NCBI GenBank assembly: GCA_038025085.1
Contig: CM076141.1
Span: 19,594,001 to 19,658,000, forward strand
Reading direction: 5' to 3'
From: Tetragonia tetragonoides
Taxonomy: Eukaryota; Streptophyta; Magnoliopsida; Caryophyllales; Aizoaceae
DNA: 64,000 nucleotides
In this document: positions 43,450-54,601 of the stretch, one piece after another
How the letters are laid out: each line of letters opens with the position of its first letter
Numbering within the stretch: position 1 is the first letter of the stretch
Translations under genes and position numbers: made by a program
Notes under the pieces: model-generated
Told to the model about the DNA's origin: nothing
Databases searched by the model: none
What the model saw: the letters and a program-made list of their open reading frames with translations, nothing else

Positions 43450-44755
43450 AAAAGAAAAGTTTTAAAACAAAGATGGGAAGTTTCTATCTAGGATGTTCTA
43501 TCAACATAGTTACCCTTGGGGACTAAGTATTGGGTTTAGGTCAAAAGATCTCGACTCAATATAGGATAAACAAAAGATATTATACTTTTGACTAAAGGAG
43601 AGGGGAGAGATATTATCTCGACTCAATATGGGATAAAGCAAAAGATATTATACTCTTGACTGAAAGGAGAGGGGGGGAGATATTATCTCGACTCAATATG
43701 GGATAAAGCAAAAGATATTATACTCTTGACTAAAGGAGAGGGGAGAGATATTATCTCGACTCAATATGGGATAAAGCAAAAGATATTATACTCTTGACTA
43801 AAGGGAGAGGGGAAAGATATTATCTCAACTCAATATGGGATAAAGTAAAAGATATTTTACTCTTGACTAAAAGGAGAGGGGAGAAATATTATCTCGACTC
43901 AATATAGGATAAAGCAAAAGATATTATACTCTTGACTAAAGGAGAGGGGAGAGATATTTTCTCGACTCAATATGGGATAAATCAAAAGATATTATACTCT
44001 TGAATAAAGAGAGAGGGGAAAGATATTATCGAGATCTGTTGACCTAGACTCACTACCTAAATAAAGGGAAAGAATATAGCAACCAAATCTTTCCTAAGGT
44101 AACAAGCATCATATAGAACATTCAGGGATATTGTTTCCTAAAAATAAAGATTGTAGACTCGATCTTAAGACAAAATCTAGACTCAAAAAAGGAAAAGATC
44201 CTAATTGGGGTCTAACCTAATATTCTATGACAACCAAAAAGACTACGCAAAGATTGCGTTCACATATGGGCAAACAGCAAACAACGCAATATGACATGAT
44301 TATGCAAATCTAGCATGGACATGGGACTGAGTTTAAACCTAAAACATCGGTTCTAGTTCATGCAATGGGGTACGCTTAAGGGTTTTGGTCAAAAGGTACT
44401 CATGATCAAGAATGTACTACAATCCGCGGGATGCGCGACAATGTGAGGCATTCTAGTTATCCTACTCGTCGAGTGGACGAATGCGTAGGAAGGTACATGA
44501 GGTGGGGGATCCATGTTGCTTGGCAAAGAAGAATCGAGTGGATTCTCACCAAGGCACTTCACCACACTCCATTGGCTAAAAACTTGTTTGAACTTGTAAA
44601 AACAAGCTCGGAAGTCGCGCAAGCATATGCACATGAATGCAATAAATGCAATTTAATGATGAATGACAAGTCACAAAATAATAATAAGAACACTCAAGAA
44701 CCAAGCAAAAATAATTATAATAAATCGATTTTCAAGTTACACCCTCTTAATCATC
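43450..44755 (-). other. Leader of B2 with 68-69-bp tandem array
   Basis: The array (43545-44035, about seven units) is followed by leader sequence matching B1. The small open frame at 44431-44862 runs into the LTR and is not supported as a gene. Confidence 0.6.
43545..44035. repeat. Tandem array, 68-69 bp period, in the B2 leader
   Basis: Same unit as 23480-23938, more diverged between units. Confidence 0.85.
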
Positions 44756-44773
44756 TCCCCAGTGAAGTCTCCA
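44756..44773 (-). other. Primer-binding site of B2
   Basis: Minus strand TGGAGACTTCACTGGGGA, one base inside the 5' LTR. Confidence 0.68.
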
Positions 44774-44774
44774 C

Positions 44775-46341
44775 TTTAGGCTGCCTTATTTTTCTTCCCT
44801 CTTTTCCGCGTGCCTCATCTTCGGCCCGCCTTTCGGGGGGTCGGGTTTTCCGGACAGCCTAGGAGAGCGCGTTGAGTGATCAAATTTCATGAATCTTTTA
44901 GTGTATATGCACATGGAGATTTTTGTACCAAGGACATGATTAAGATTGTCGGAAGTCGCCACCAAATTTTGAGGTAATTTGGAAACCTTGGAGATCAAGT
45001 CAACTCAACTCCTGTGCACCCCAATCCCTATTGGGGAAATTGACTTCATTAATGAGTTCGGGGAGGGAGGTACGAGGTAGGAAGGTGTTAGGCGCCTAAC
45101 TCGCCCGTTAACAACGGCCTTTACTAATCGATCCAATATAATTATTAATGCTACGGTTCCAAACATGGTTCAGTTTGTCCGAATTCCTTGTTTTAACTAA
45201 TGGGTTTGAACAAGCATTATTAATGTGACCACTTTTAACAATTTATCAAGTTACATGTTTTTTACTGCTAGAAAACGATAAATATGCTAAAAATCTGCGA
45301 GTTAGAAGACAAACAAGGTAATTCATCCACCAATTCACAAACAAAGCAAAATTCAATATAAAGCAATAAATAATAAATATGCATTCATTCATCTAGTCAT
45401 TAGGCATAATACAAGCCCTATTGCCCAAAACGCGCCATGCATGTACATATCACATGAACCAAATTCGTTAGTAATACCAAGCAATATAAAATTTATTGAA
45501 AACCCTCAGGTTGGATTACCTGGATGCTCACAATGAACTTATTGGGTTGAATTGCTTGAATTCATGCTCTTCATTAAGTATGAAGGTTTATTTTTGTGGT
45601 GCTAGGGCTAATCCTAAAGAATGAGTAGAATCAGAATTTAGGGTTTATAAAATGAGAGAGAATCTCCAACCTCTTAGAGAGAATCTCCAACCTTGAGAGG
45701 AAAATCTCTAACCTCTTCAACTGAACCCTAAGGTTTGCTTATATAGAAGAGGGGGAGCTGCCAGGGTTTGGCACGGAAATCGAATGGGCCTTGAATCTTG
45801 CCGTCCGCTAAAAAGGTTTCAGGCGGCCAAACCGCTAGGCCGAGCGGCCAAACCGCCAAGCCAAGCGGTCAAGCCGCTTGGCAAGCGGCTTAGCCGTAAG
45901 GCAGGCGGTCAAACCGCTTGGCCTAGCAGCACAACCGCTTGTCCTAGCGGCAACCGCTTGAGCCCAAGCGTGGCCGCTTGGACCTAGTGCGGTGTGCCTG
46001 CATAGGCGCCTGGCATGATTTTCGTGCGGGGGAGGCTCTTCCGAGGGTGTCCACGCGGGATCAACTGAGCTCCCTTATTTGATCAAGGGTTGACTCATGG
46101 GTTTGGGTTCCCTCTCGGGCCCTTAGGTTCAAAGAGGCGAATCTCTCAGTTTTGGACTCCAATTGAATTGAGTCCAACTGGTTTGGATGACCTGTACAAA
46201 AGGCTTCCACAGGCTAATTCAAATGAACTGGGCTAATCATTAGAGCAATTATTCTCGCAACCCAAGTTCGAGCAAAATCCAATCCTTTCATCATCGGGTC
46301 TTTACGGGGACTTATTATAGACACAATTTTTAGTGTCTACA
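44775..46341 (-). repeat. 5' LTR of B2 (1,567 bp)
   Basis: The first bases read TTTAGG instead of TGTAGG, one substitution in the terminal dinucleotide. End GTGTCTACA at 46341. Dyad array 45822-45992, TATA on the minus strand at 45745-45739. Confidence 0.86.
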
Positions 46342-46346
46342 CGCAT
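46342..46346. repeat. Target-site duplication of B2, right copy (CGCAT)
   Basis: Identical to 30431-30435. The right LTR of C shows the corresponding region unoccupied (about 55430). Confidence 0.9.
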
Positions 46347-48666
46347 ATATCATAATCTCGGGTTATCACCCTACTCATATATCTCATACCTCATATATCT
46401 CATTTATATTAAAGTGTGCACACTACATGCTCTTCAACATCCCAAGGGTACCAAGTTTGGAAGCACACTACAAGATTAGTTAGTCAAGTTCATTTCCCAA
46501 TTTCCTTAATCGGTCATATTCATCTCAATATTTATATCCATAGATCCTTATTATTTCATTGTCTCATACATTCAATAATAACCGAAGTCTCATGCTTCCC
46601 AATCATAGTTCACTTTCATTCATTCATAAACTTGTCATTCATCATTCGGTCATCATACACTCCAAATCAATCACATATTAATCTATCATTTCTCATCACA
46701 AGCTCAAAGTATAGTCATTCATCACAAAATCCATTCGGCCATCATCTATTATACACAAGTCTCATAATCATTTAATAAATTATAACAAGGCAATTTAATC
46801 ATAAATTCTTTATCATCAAACCATTCGGCCTTCTCACACCAAATCCATACACATAATTCATAAATTCACTTCAAAACCATCTAGCACATAATTATGTAAA
46901 AACAAGTGATTCTCTTTTTAATTCATTAAAATGGGGGTTTTGATGGACATGAGAGTACCTTGATTCCAAGCTCCAAAAACTTCACTTTCCTTCTATCTTT
47001 CTCCTCTTTCACTCACTAACACAAGCTCCTAAATTTATACAAACATTTCACAAGTATTAAACTAAAATTCTAATTTCTTTTCTTTTTCTTCTCGTTTTCC
47101 TCTTTTCGGCCGTAGGCCATTTTATTTCCAAAAATAGTCCTTTTAATCCTCTAAAATTTTATAAGTGATCTAAACAATATTAATCTCTTTTTCTAAGCTT
47201 CGAAATTTATTAAGCTAATCTTGTTTTATTTTCTTAAAAGTTCATTGTCGGAAGTTCTAGTAACATTAATCCATTTTCTATCATTTCTCTAGATTTTGAA
47301 TCTAATAAACTCAAAGTGAAGAAAATTCAGATTAGTTAGCTAAAGTCAAGAAAAGTCAAGATCAAGTTACGTAAACATCATTTTAACATGCAAGAACGTA
47401 AATTTGGAATTTCTAGAACTTTGATTTCTAAGCCTTTTGTTTCATAATCCAAACCCTTTTATTAATCTAAGTTTATTTTTCATCTTTTTAGGGTTTTATG
47501 TTCTTAAACATGGATTTTCTAGGTGATGAACAATAATTGTGAAAACATGAAGTTAAACAGTTTATTGACCTTGGAGGTGGTACGGTGGTGCTTGCGAGGG
47601 TCTGGGTCAGTTCTGCCAGGAGAGGCTGGTGCTACGGTGGTGCTGACGGTGGTGAGAGGAAGAGAACAAAAGTGAGTTAGTTTAAGCAAGAGATTAAATT
47701 ATGGAAATGAAGAACAAAAATAAATAATGAATGAATGAGTTTGTTTTATTATTTCTTACCACTTTCTTTCTTCTTTCTCTTCTTCTCTTCTCTTGGTTTC
47801 TCTTTCTCTTTTCTACTTCATTTTAGTTTTGTTTTGTTAGAATGAATTTGGATGAGCTTTGATTGTTGGTAGAGATATGACAAGGGATTAAATGGAGTGG
47901 TTTTTAGGGGTGGTTTTGCAGGTTTGGGGAAGAAAAAAAGGAGAGATTGTAGGCTTAGGTTTAGTTGTGCATTTAGTTCTAATATTTGCAATGGTGATAT
48001 GCTTTTATCCTTCATTGGTTCTTTCTCTTTCTCTTTGATTTATTTTATAAAGGCTCTTGCCTTTTCCTTCTTTTCTCCTCCACCCATCCACCCTCTCTCT
48101 CTGTTCCATGCAAAATTAATTTTGTTTTCTTTTTCTCTCTTCTAATGTTAATTGCTTAGGTGAATAGTAATGGAACATGGGATGTTCCTTGATAAGCTTA
48201 CTTGGCAAATGTTCACATGGTGTAATTTTGGGGTGATGACAAGCGGAGACTAAGTGGTTGGTGAATGAACAAGTAGCATGGTGAGTAAGCATGAGTGAAT
48301 AGTGAACAAAGAGGAAAATTTCTGAATTTTATTAAGTATGGTTAATTTTCCTTAATTATGGCCTAATTTGTATTTTAACTTAAGCATTAGAATAGTTTAG
48401 TTTAAGTAAAAACCGAAATCAAGCTTAGCTCTCACATTAGTTTAATTGATAGTTTTTATTTAACTAAGCAAAGTTTAGATTCAATCTTAATTTAGTTGAT
48501 CATGTTTTAGTCACTAATGCATTCGTTAGTTTCGCTAATGATATTTATAATGCTAATGAATTCGTTAACTTGGCTAAGTATGATTTATAATGCTAAGCAA
48601 AAAACTTTAAGCTAATTATATACTATTTTAATCTAATAAGAGTGTTTGAATTTTTGGGTTATTACA

Positions 48667-48685
48667 ATCTACCCCACTTAAAGAG
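48667..48685 (-). other. Polypurine tract of C
   Basis: Minus strand CTTTAAGTGGGGTAGAT directly before the 3' LTR. It primes plus-strand DNA synthesis in LTR elements. Confidence 0.65.
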
Positions 48686-48712
48686 ATATCGTCCCGAAAT
48701 TTAAGACAAAGA

Positions 48713-49985
48713 CTAACCATGTTTGAAAAGGTAGGGGTATTGTTTCTGCATATCTGACTCAGACTTCCAGGTAGCTTATTCTACAGACTGACTTCGCCAG
48801 AGCACTTTCACTAACGGTGTGACTTTGTTCCGAAGTACCCTATCCTTACGGTTTAGAACAGCTATTGGCTTCTCTTCAAAAGTTAGATTCTCATCTAAAC
48901 TGATTGGTGCTGGCCTGATCACATGGGTCTCGTCTGGTAAATATTTTCTAAATTGGGATACGTGGAATACATTATGAATTTTGAAATGTTCAAGTGGTAA
49001 AGCTAACCAATAAGCAACTTCTTCTGTTCAGGTGGTAAAATCTCATAGGGTCCAATGTACTTAGGGCTTAATTTTCCTTTCTTCCCAAATCTCTTGATTC
49101 CCTTCATTTGTGAAACATTCAGCATCACTTTATCCCCAATCTGAAACGAACTCAAGTGGTTTCCTCCTCCGATCACTGTAATACTTTTGTCGGTCTTCTG
49201 CAGTTTTCAACTTATTCCTAATTACTCGAACTTGATCTGTAGTCTTCTGAATCATCTCCGGTCCCAATATCATAGTCTCACTAATATCATTCCAGCATAA
49301 CGGACTCCTAGATTTCCTCCCATATAATACTTCATATGGGGCTTGGTCGATACTAGCATGACAACTGATGTTATATGAGAACTCAATCAATGGCAACTGT
49401 TTCTCCCAAGTTCCCTGAAATTCAAAAGTACAGGACCTAAGCATATCCTCAAGAGTACGGATCCTTCTCTATGTCTGTCCATCAGTAGCAGGGAAAAACG
49501 CAGTACTAAACTTCAGTCTAGTCCCAAATACAACTTGTAGTTTATCCCAAAAGTGTGATAGAAATCGAGAATCTCTAACTGAAATAATATCCTGTGATAC
49601 TCTATCTGAAATAATATGCTTTAGCCAACTGATTCATACTCCAAGTATCCTTAATGGCTATAAACCTTGCTACCTTGGTTAATCTGGCAACTTTCACCCA
49701 AATAGCATTCATACCCTTAGTAGTAGTTGGTAAACCAGTAACAAAATCCATAGATATCGATTCCCATTTCCAACTCGGAATATCCAATGGTTGCAGTAAT
49801 CCTCCCAGTCTCTGCAAATCATTTTTAACTTTCTGACAAGTAAGACATCTAGCTACAAACTGAGCTACCTCAAACTTCATTCCTTTCCACCAGAAATACT
49901 TCTTCAAATCCTTGTACAACTTATTTCCAATAGGATGGACCGAATGAGCTGTATTATGGGCTTCCTTCAGAATTTTCCTTCTCAA
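48713..49985 (-). pseudogene. Integrase and chromodomain-like end of C
   Basis: HHCC module (HNTAHSVHPIGNKLY ... CLTCQKVK), core start (SMDFVTGLPTT), GPQ-like region (WEKQLPLIEFSYN, YGRKSRSPLCW), then GDKVML and FGKKGKLSPKYIGPYEIL. The end reads VLRNKVTPLVKVLWRSQS, then a TAA, then ATWKSESDMQKQYPYLF, the weak chromodomain typical of Del/Tekay elements. Stops at 49602, about 49450 and in the chromodomain, and a frameshift near 49025. Confidence 0.75.
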
Positions 49986-51306
49986 CTCATTATTCCTAAG
50001 TACACACCATCATCCCTTAATCTCAAACTCCCATCTTCATGTTCCTCAAATCTTACAGCTTTTCCTAATCTCAAGGCTTGTCTAATATTCTGAATCTTAT
50101 GATCATCAATTTGTAATTTCCTAATCTCATCAAACAAAGTAGGCCTAATAGTAAGACTACTATTAATTCCACTAGGTACACCATGCTTTACAATCTCTAA
50201 ATTCATCTTTTCAATCTCTTCTATCAACTTCACAGGTGTTTCTATGGAATGCCTAGTCTTCCTACTTAATGCATCTGCTACCACATTTGCTTTCCCCTCA
50301 TGATATTTGATTTCCAAGTCATAATCCTTAAGTAATTCTAACCATCTCCTTTGTCTCAAATTCAACTCTCGCTGGATAAAAATATACTTAAGACTCTTAT
50401 GATCAGTGAAAATCCTACATTTAACTCCATACAAATAATGTCTCCAAATCTTAAGAGCAAATACAACTACGGCTAACTCAAGGTCATGGGTAGGATAGTT
50501 TACTTCATGAGGTTTTAATTGACGAGAAGCATAAGCAATGATTCTCCTATTCTGCATTAAAACACATCATAATCCATTCCTAGATGCATCACTATAAATC
50601 TCATAATCTTCTCCCTCAGTAGGCAAAACTAAAACAGGTGGAGTTGTCAATTTCTTTTTCAATTCCTGAAAAGCTGATTCACACTTATCACTCCAGTAAA
50701 ATTTTGTGGCCTTCCTACGCAAATTAGTCAAAGGCTGAGCTACTTTAGAAAAATTCTCTACGAATCTCCGATAATAACCAGCTAAACCCAGAAAATTCAA
50801 ACTTCTCCAACATTGGTAGGTCTAGTCCAATCCTCGACTGCCTTAATCTTGCTAGGGTCGATTGAAATTCCATCCTTAGTGATAATGTGTCCCACAAATG
50901 CTACTTTCTCCAACCAAAACTCACATTTAGAAAGCTTAGCATAAAAACTATGATCTCTAAGGGCCCGTAACACAATCCTCAAATTCTTAACTTGATCATC
51001 CTTATTCTTCGAATACACTAAGATATAATCTATGAATACTACAACAAATTGATTAAGGTACAGCTGAAAAATTTGATCCATAAACGCAACTGGAGCATTA
51101 GTTAACCCAAATGGCATAACAGTGAATTCGTAATGTCCATAACGAGTCCTAAATGCAGTCTTAGGTATATCCTCTTCCTTTATCCTCAGTTGATGATATC
51201 CTGATCTCAAGTCTATTTTAGAAAATATCCCTGCCCCTTTCAATTGGTCGAATAAGTCATCTATCCTAGGCAACGGGTATTTATTCCTAATTGTGACTTT
51301 ATTTAA
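49986..51306 (-). pseudogene. Reverse transcriptase and RNase H of C
   Basis: Palm motifs [14 protein letters not shown] and [14 protein letters not shown] are present, but the catalytic motif reads FIDYIL, where family members have FIDDIL. The second catalytic Asp is lost. RNase H has [40 protein letters not shown] and [12 protein letters not shown] frameshift lies near 50800 and a TGA at about 50560. Confidence 0.82.
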
Positions 51307-53280
51307 TTACCAATAATCAATACATAACCTTAAACTTCCATCTTTCTTTTTCATAAACAGTACTGGTGCTCCCCAAGGTGAAACACTAGGTCCAATGTAC
51401 CCTTTTTCCAATAACTCCTCTAATTGCTTTTTCAATTCTTTCATTTCTGCTGGGGCCATTTTGTATGGTGCATTAGATATGGGTGCAGTTCCTGCCATAA
51501 GATCAATGGTAAAGTCTATGGTTCTTTGTGGCGGCATACCGGGAATTTCATCGAGAAAAACATCGGGGAATTTTGAAACAACTGGGATTTTGCCTATCTC
51601 ATTTGTTGTTGGTCTAGTATCACTCACATAACACAAATAAACCGGATCACCTTTCCTTATTTTAGTTTTAATGTTCATTGCAGACATAATTTTGACTCTT
51701 GGTTTAGTTATCACTCCTCTATATGATATTCTACCACCAAATGGATTCCTAACTGATACTTTTTGTAAATGACATTCAATTCTAGCATGATATCTACTTA
51801 ACCAATCCATTCCCAAAATAATATCAAAATCTGATAAATCAAACTGAATTAGATCACCAGGTAATGACGTTTCAACAATCACGATAGGACAGTTCTTTAT
51901 CATGTTTTGACACGACACAATAATACCATTAGGTGTGGTAATATCCATTTTGCATGAGAAATTTGGTGTTAACCCATGTTTAGCTATGAATGAAGTGGAT
52001 ATAAAAGAATGAGATGCACCAGTATCAAACAACACATATGCAGGACAGGAATGAATAAAGAATGTACCAGTCACAACATTCGGTTTCGCGTTCACATCAT
52101 GCTGACTCATGACGTGTATCTTTCCCTTAGTACTACTAGCCACTTGGCTTGCACTAGGCCGAGCAAAGGTGACACGTGGAGCTGGGTTAGGGTTCCCACG
52201 AAACTGATTGTTGTTGTTGCCACGATTAAAGTTACTTCCTTGTCGGTTACTCTCACTACGGGTAAAGTTATCCCCAGGTGGAAATTGTCTCTTGTTAGGA
52301 CATACATTCACCATATGCCCAGGTTGTTGACATATAAAACAATTCCATTGATTAGCAGGGCATGGTCGACCTGGGTAAAATCTCCCACATGCACTATTCC
52401 CATTGTTGTTCCTAGGGTAAAACTGTGATCCTCCACTTCTCCTATCATCTCTTCGGTACGAGTTCATACTCCTATCTGGTGTGTCACTCCTAAATCTCTT
52501 TCTCCAATTTTCTCTAATAGATCCTTCACTTCTCTCTTCTTGAAAATGACGCTTCCCAAGTATTGCAGCTCTCCTATCCTGAATTCTCTCCATATTAATT
52601 GCTTTATCATATGCCTCCTGGAAAGTTCTAGATGATCCCGCCACTAACTCCTGCAGATGCCAGTTAAGGCCATCCTCAAACCTCTCAACTCTTTCTTTTT
52701 CATCCTTCACTAAATTCTCCGCAAATCGAGACACTTCATGGAATTTTGCAGCATACACAGTTACACTCATCTTTCCTTGGGTCAAATTCTCAAACTCTTG
52801 TTGTTTTCTCCTTCTTAAAGCTCTAGGATAAAATCTCTCTCTAATCTTCACTACAAACTTCTCCCAATTAAATTCATTATCTTCCAAATAAGCTTCCTTA
52901 GACATTTGCCACCAATCATCTGCTTCTCCCCTAAGGTAATATTGTCCACTCTTAATTTTCAAACTCTCGGGACAACCTATTGCCTCAAATAGCTTTTCCA
53001 TATTTCTAATCCAATTCTCTAAGGCTATTGGGTCAGATCCTCCCTCAAAAGTAGGTGGTGCATGAGCAGCTAAGTTCTTAAACATTACGGCTTGTGGATC
53101 TTTAGCCTCGGCTTCGGTTTTAGCTTTCTCTTTTTCTTTATCTTCCAATTGTTGCTTAATGGTATTACCAAAGAATTGGCATAAAGTTTCTAAGGTGTCT
53201 AGACGACTCTCTTGCTCTTGTTCATCAATTGTAGGGTTTACTACGGGTGCTCCCGTGGTATGTTCTTCTTCTCCCGACAT
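51307..53280 (-). pseudogene. gag-protease and start of RT of C
   Basis: The ATG at 53280 (MSGEEEHTTG) is chosen because upstream codons lack gag-like content, although the frame is open to 53412. Retrotrans_gag core: PPTFEGGSDPIALENWI, YYLRGEADDWW, FYPRALRRRKQQEF. CCHC knuckle CFICQQPGHMVNVC. Protease YVLFDTGASHSFIS and DIILGMDWLSRY. RT begins LLEKGYIGPSVSPWGAP and stops after SLRLCIDYW; the following TAA and the Trp both fit C-to-T changes of Gln and Arg codons. Confidence 0.85.
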
Positions 53281-53720
53281 TTCAACTATATGAATAACAA
53301 CAATTAATTTCCACAAAATACATACATATAGTTTCTTAGGTGGGATATTAGTTTCTTTTCTCCTAATCATGATCTCTACCTTCAGTTGGTTAAGTTTTCT
53401 TACATTTTTCATGCTTAGTTGCTTATCACTTAATCACACAATCAATACTACTAATCATGCATCCATAGTCAAATAAGCAAGTTAAGATATGTCTAAATTT
53501 CTAGTAGCTGCCTAGCTACCCATTACGTCCGATTAGCCTACAAAATACAAAACAAGGTTAGGCTAACATCAACCATGCCATATGACCTATCTAGCTAATG
53601 TCTTGGTCATATGCAAAATATTACAACACCAAATTAAATTGTTCAAACTATCACATAAACAAGTTCATAATTCAGAGTAGCATGAAGCTTCTCCTTGCAT
53701 GACCACCTTCTCCTTGGTAC
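53281..53720. other. Spacer between the extra ORF and gag of C
   Basis: A/T-rich, no gene seen. Confidence 0.45.
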
Positions 53721-54374
53721 CTAGTTTCCACCCGAAGAACTCCTCCTATCATAATGGACCATGAAGCCATTCATGAGTCCCGTAGGTGGCAACACGGTGA
53801 GTGATACCGGCTGTTCGGGTGAGGACGTTGCTGGGGCTGCTGTTGCTGGTTAGGCTACGGGCGCGGGCTGCTGAGGTGGTGCGGCGGCAGCTGGTTGGGT
53901 GGAGGTAGAGGCACGAGCATTATATTGCCAATGGTGGTAATGAAACATCCTTCCCCTCCTATATTGCACTATAGTCTCGGGAATCAAGGGTATACCATTT
54001 TCAGCACACATCCACTCGGTGTAAGCTTGTTGTAACACACCCGAAATGTATTCTAAAGTCAAATACCAATCATCCCCACACATATAGTGCTTCCAATTAT
54101 AGTTCAACCCATCAATCACAATGTTCATATAATTCAACTTAACACTAAGCCAAGGTTCAACTAAAGGAAAAGGTCTCAAGAGGTTATACACTTGCTAACC
54201 CGGAAATTCAGCGGCTTCATTAGTGAAAGGAGCAAAAGCATTGCAATCGTGATGAAAACGATGAACATATTCAGCTATGCTCTCTTCGAGGTACTTGCGC
54301 AAGGTCATAGGGTGAGGTGGTGGTTGAGGAATGTTGAGTGGTGTCACAAGAGCAAAGAGATTGAGTTGAGGCAT
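53721..54374 (-). pseudogene. Extra ORF between primer site and gag of C
   Basis: ATG at 54374, stop TAG at 53721; 217 codons with only two internal stops (TAG at about 54195 and TAA at about 53850), both explicable as C-to-T changes of Gln codons. Visible strings: MTLRKYLEESIAEYVHRFHH, WLSVKLNYMNIVIDGL, HYMCGDDWYLTLEYISG, then a Gln/Ala/Pro-rich linker (TSTQPAAAAPPQQPAPVA). I do not recognise a family. Position between the primer site and gag, on the sense strand, suggests an accessory protein or a relic of one. Confidence 0.6.
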
Positions 54375-54586
54375 CTAGTAAACAAGTAAGCAAATAACAT
54401 TTAGTGGGTAGGCAACTAAATCATGTAAGAAAATCAAGTAAGCATATAAGCACAAAGTACACAATACAACTCATATGCACATCAATTTTCCACACTAATT
54501 TCGACCCCATCTCTCACACGGCTTAATCAAGTTTTACTTTTCGATTTTCTGATTTTGTTTCACTTTGTAATTATGCATTTTATTAT
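54375..54586. other. Leader of C next to the primer site
   Basis: No gene seen. Confidence 0.45.
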
Positions 54587-54598
54587 GCTCTGATACCA
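54587..54598 (-). other. Primer-binding site of C (initiator tRNA-Met)
   Basis: Minus strand TGGTATCAGAGC, the well-known complement of the plant initiator tRNA-Met 3' end, three bases inside the LTR. Confidence 0.88.
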
Positions 54599-54601
54599 TC
54601 T

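Larger units (their letters stand above)
30436..46341 (-). mobile_element. Tat-lineage element B2 with two antisense genes
   Basis: A 15,906-bp sister of B1 with the same LTR borders and layout, inserted in an LTR of C. It lacks the protease, part of RNase H, the 3' tandem array and the promoter and first exon of PMD. Its gag is unbroken and its RT keeps YVDD. The perfect target duplication and position make it the youngest large insertion on the right side. Confidence 0.88.
29581..48666 (-). repeat. 3' LTR of C, split by B2 (about 3,175 bp without it)
   Basis: The two pieces are 29581-30435 and 46342-48666. Comparison with the right LTR shows the sequence is continuous at CGCAT, the duplication made by B2. 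A TTTATAAAATAAA string on the minus strand (48052-48043) could be the TATA box. LTR open frames at 47818-48145 are not genes. Confidence 0.88.

Noticed and set aside
47818..48145. Open frames in the left LTR of C (and the equivalents at 57006-57245)
   Set aside because: Low-complexity T-rich and C/T-rich LTR sequence, not conserved as protein between the two LTRs.
52009..52428. Plus-strand open frame of 139 codons within C
   Set aside because: Antisense shadow of the gag-protease gene.
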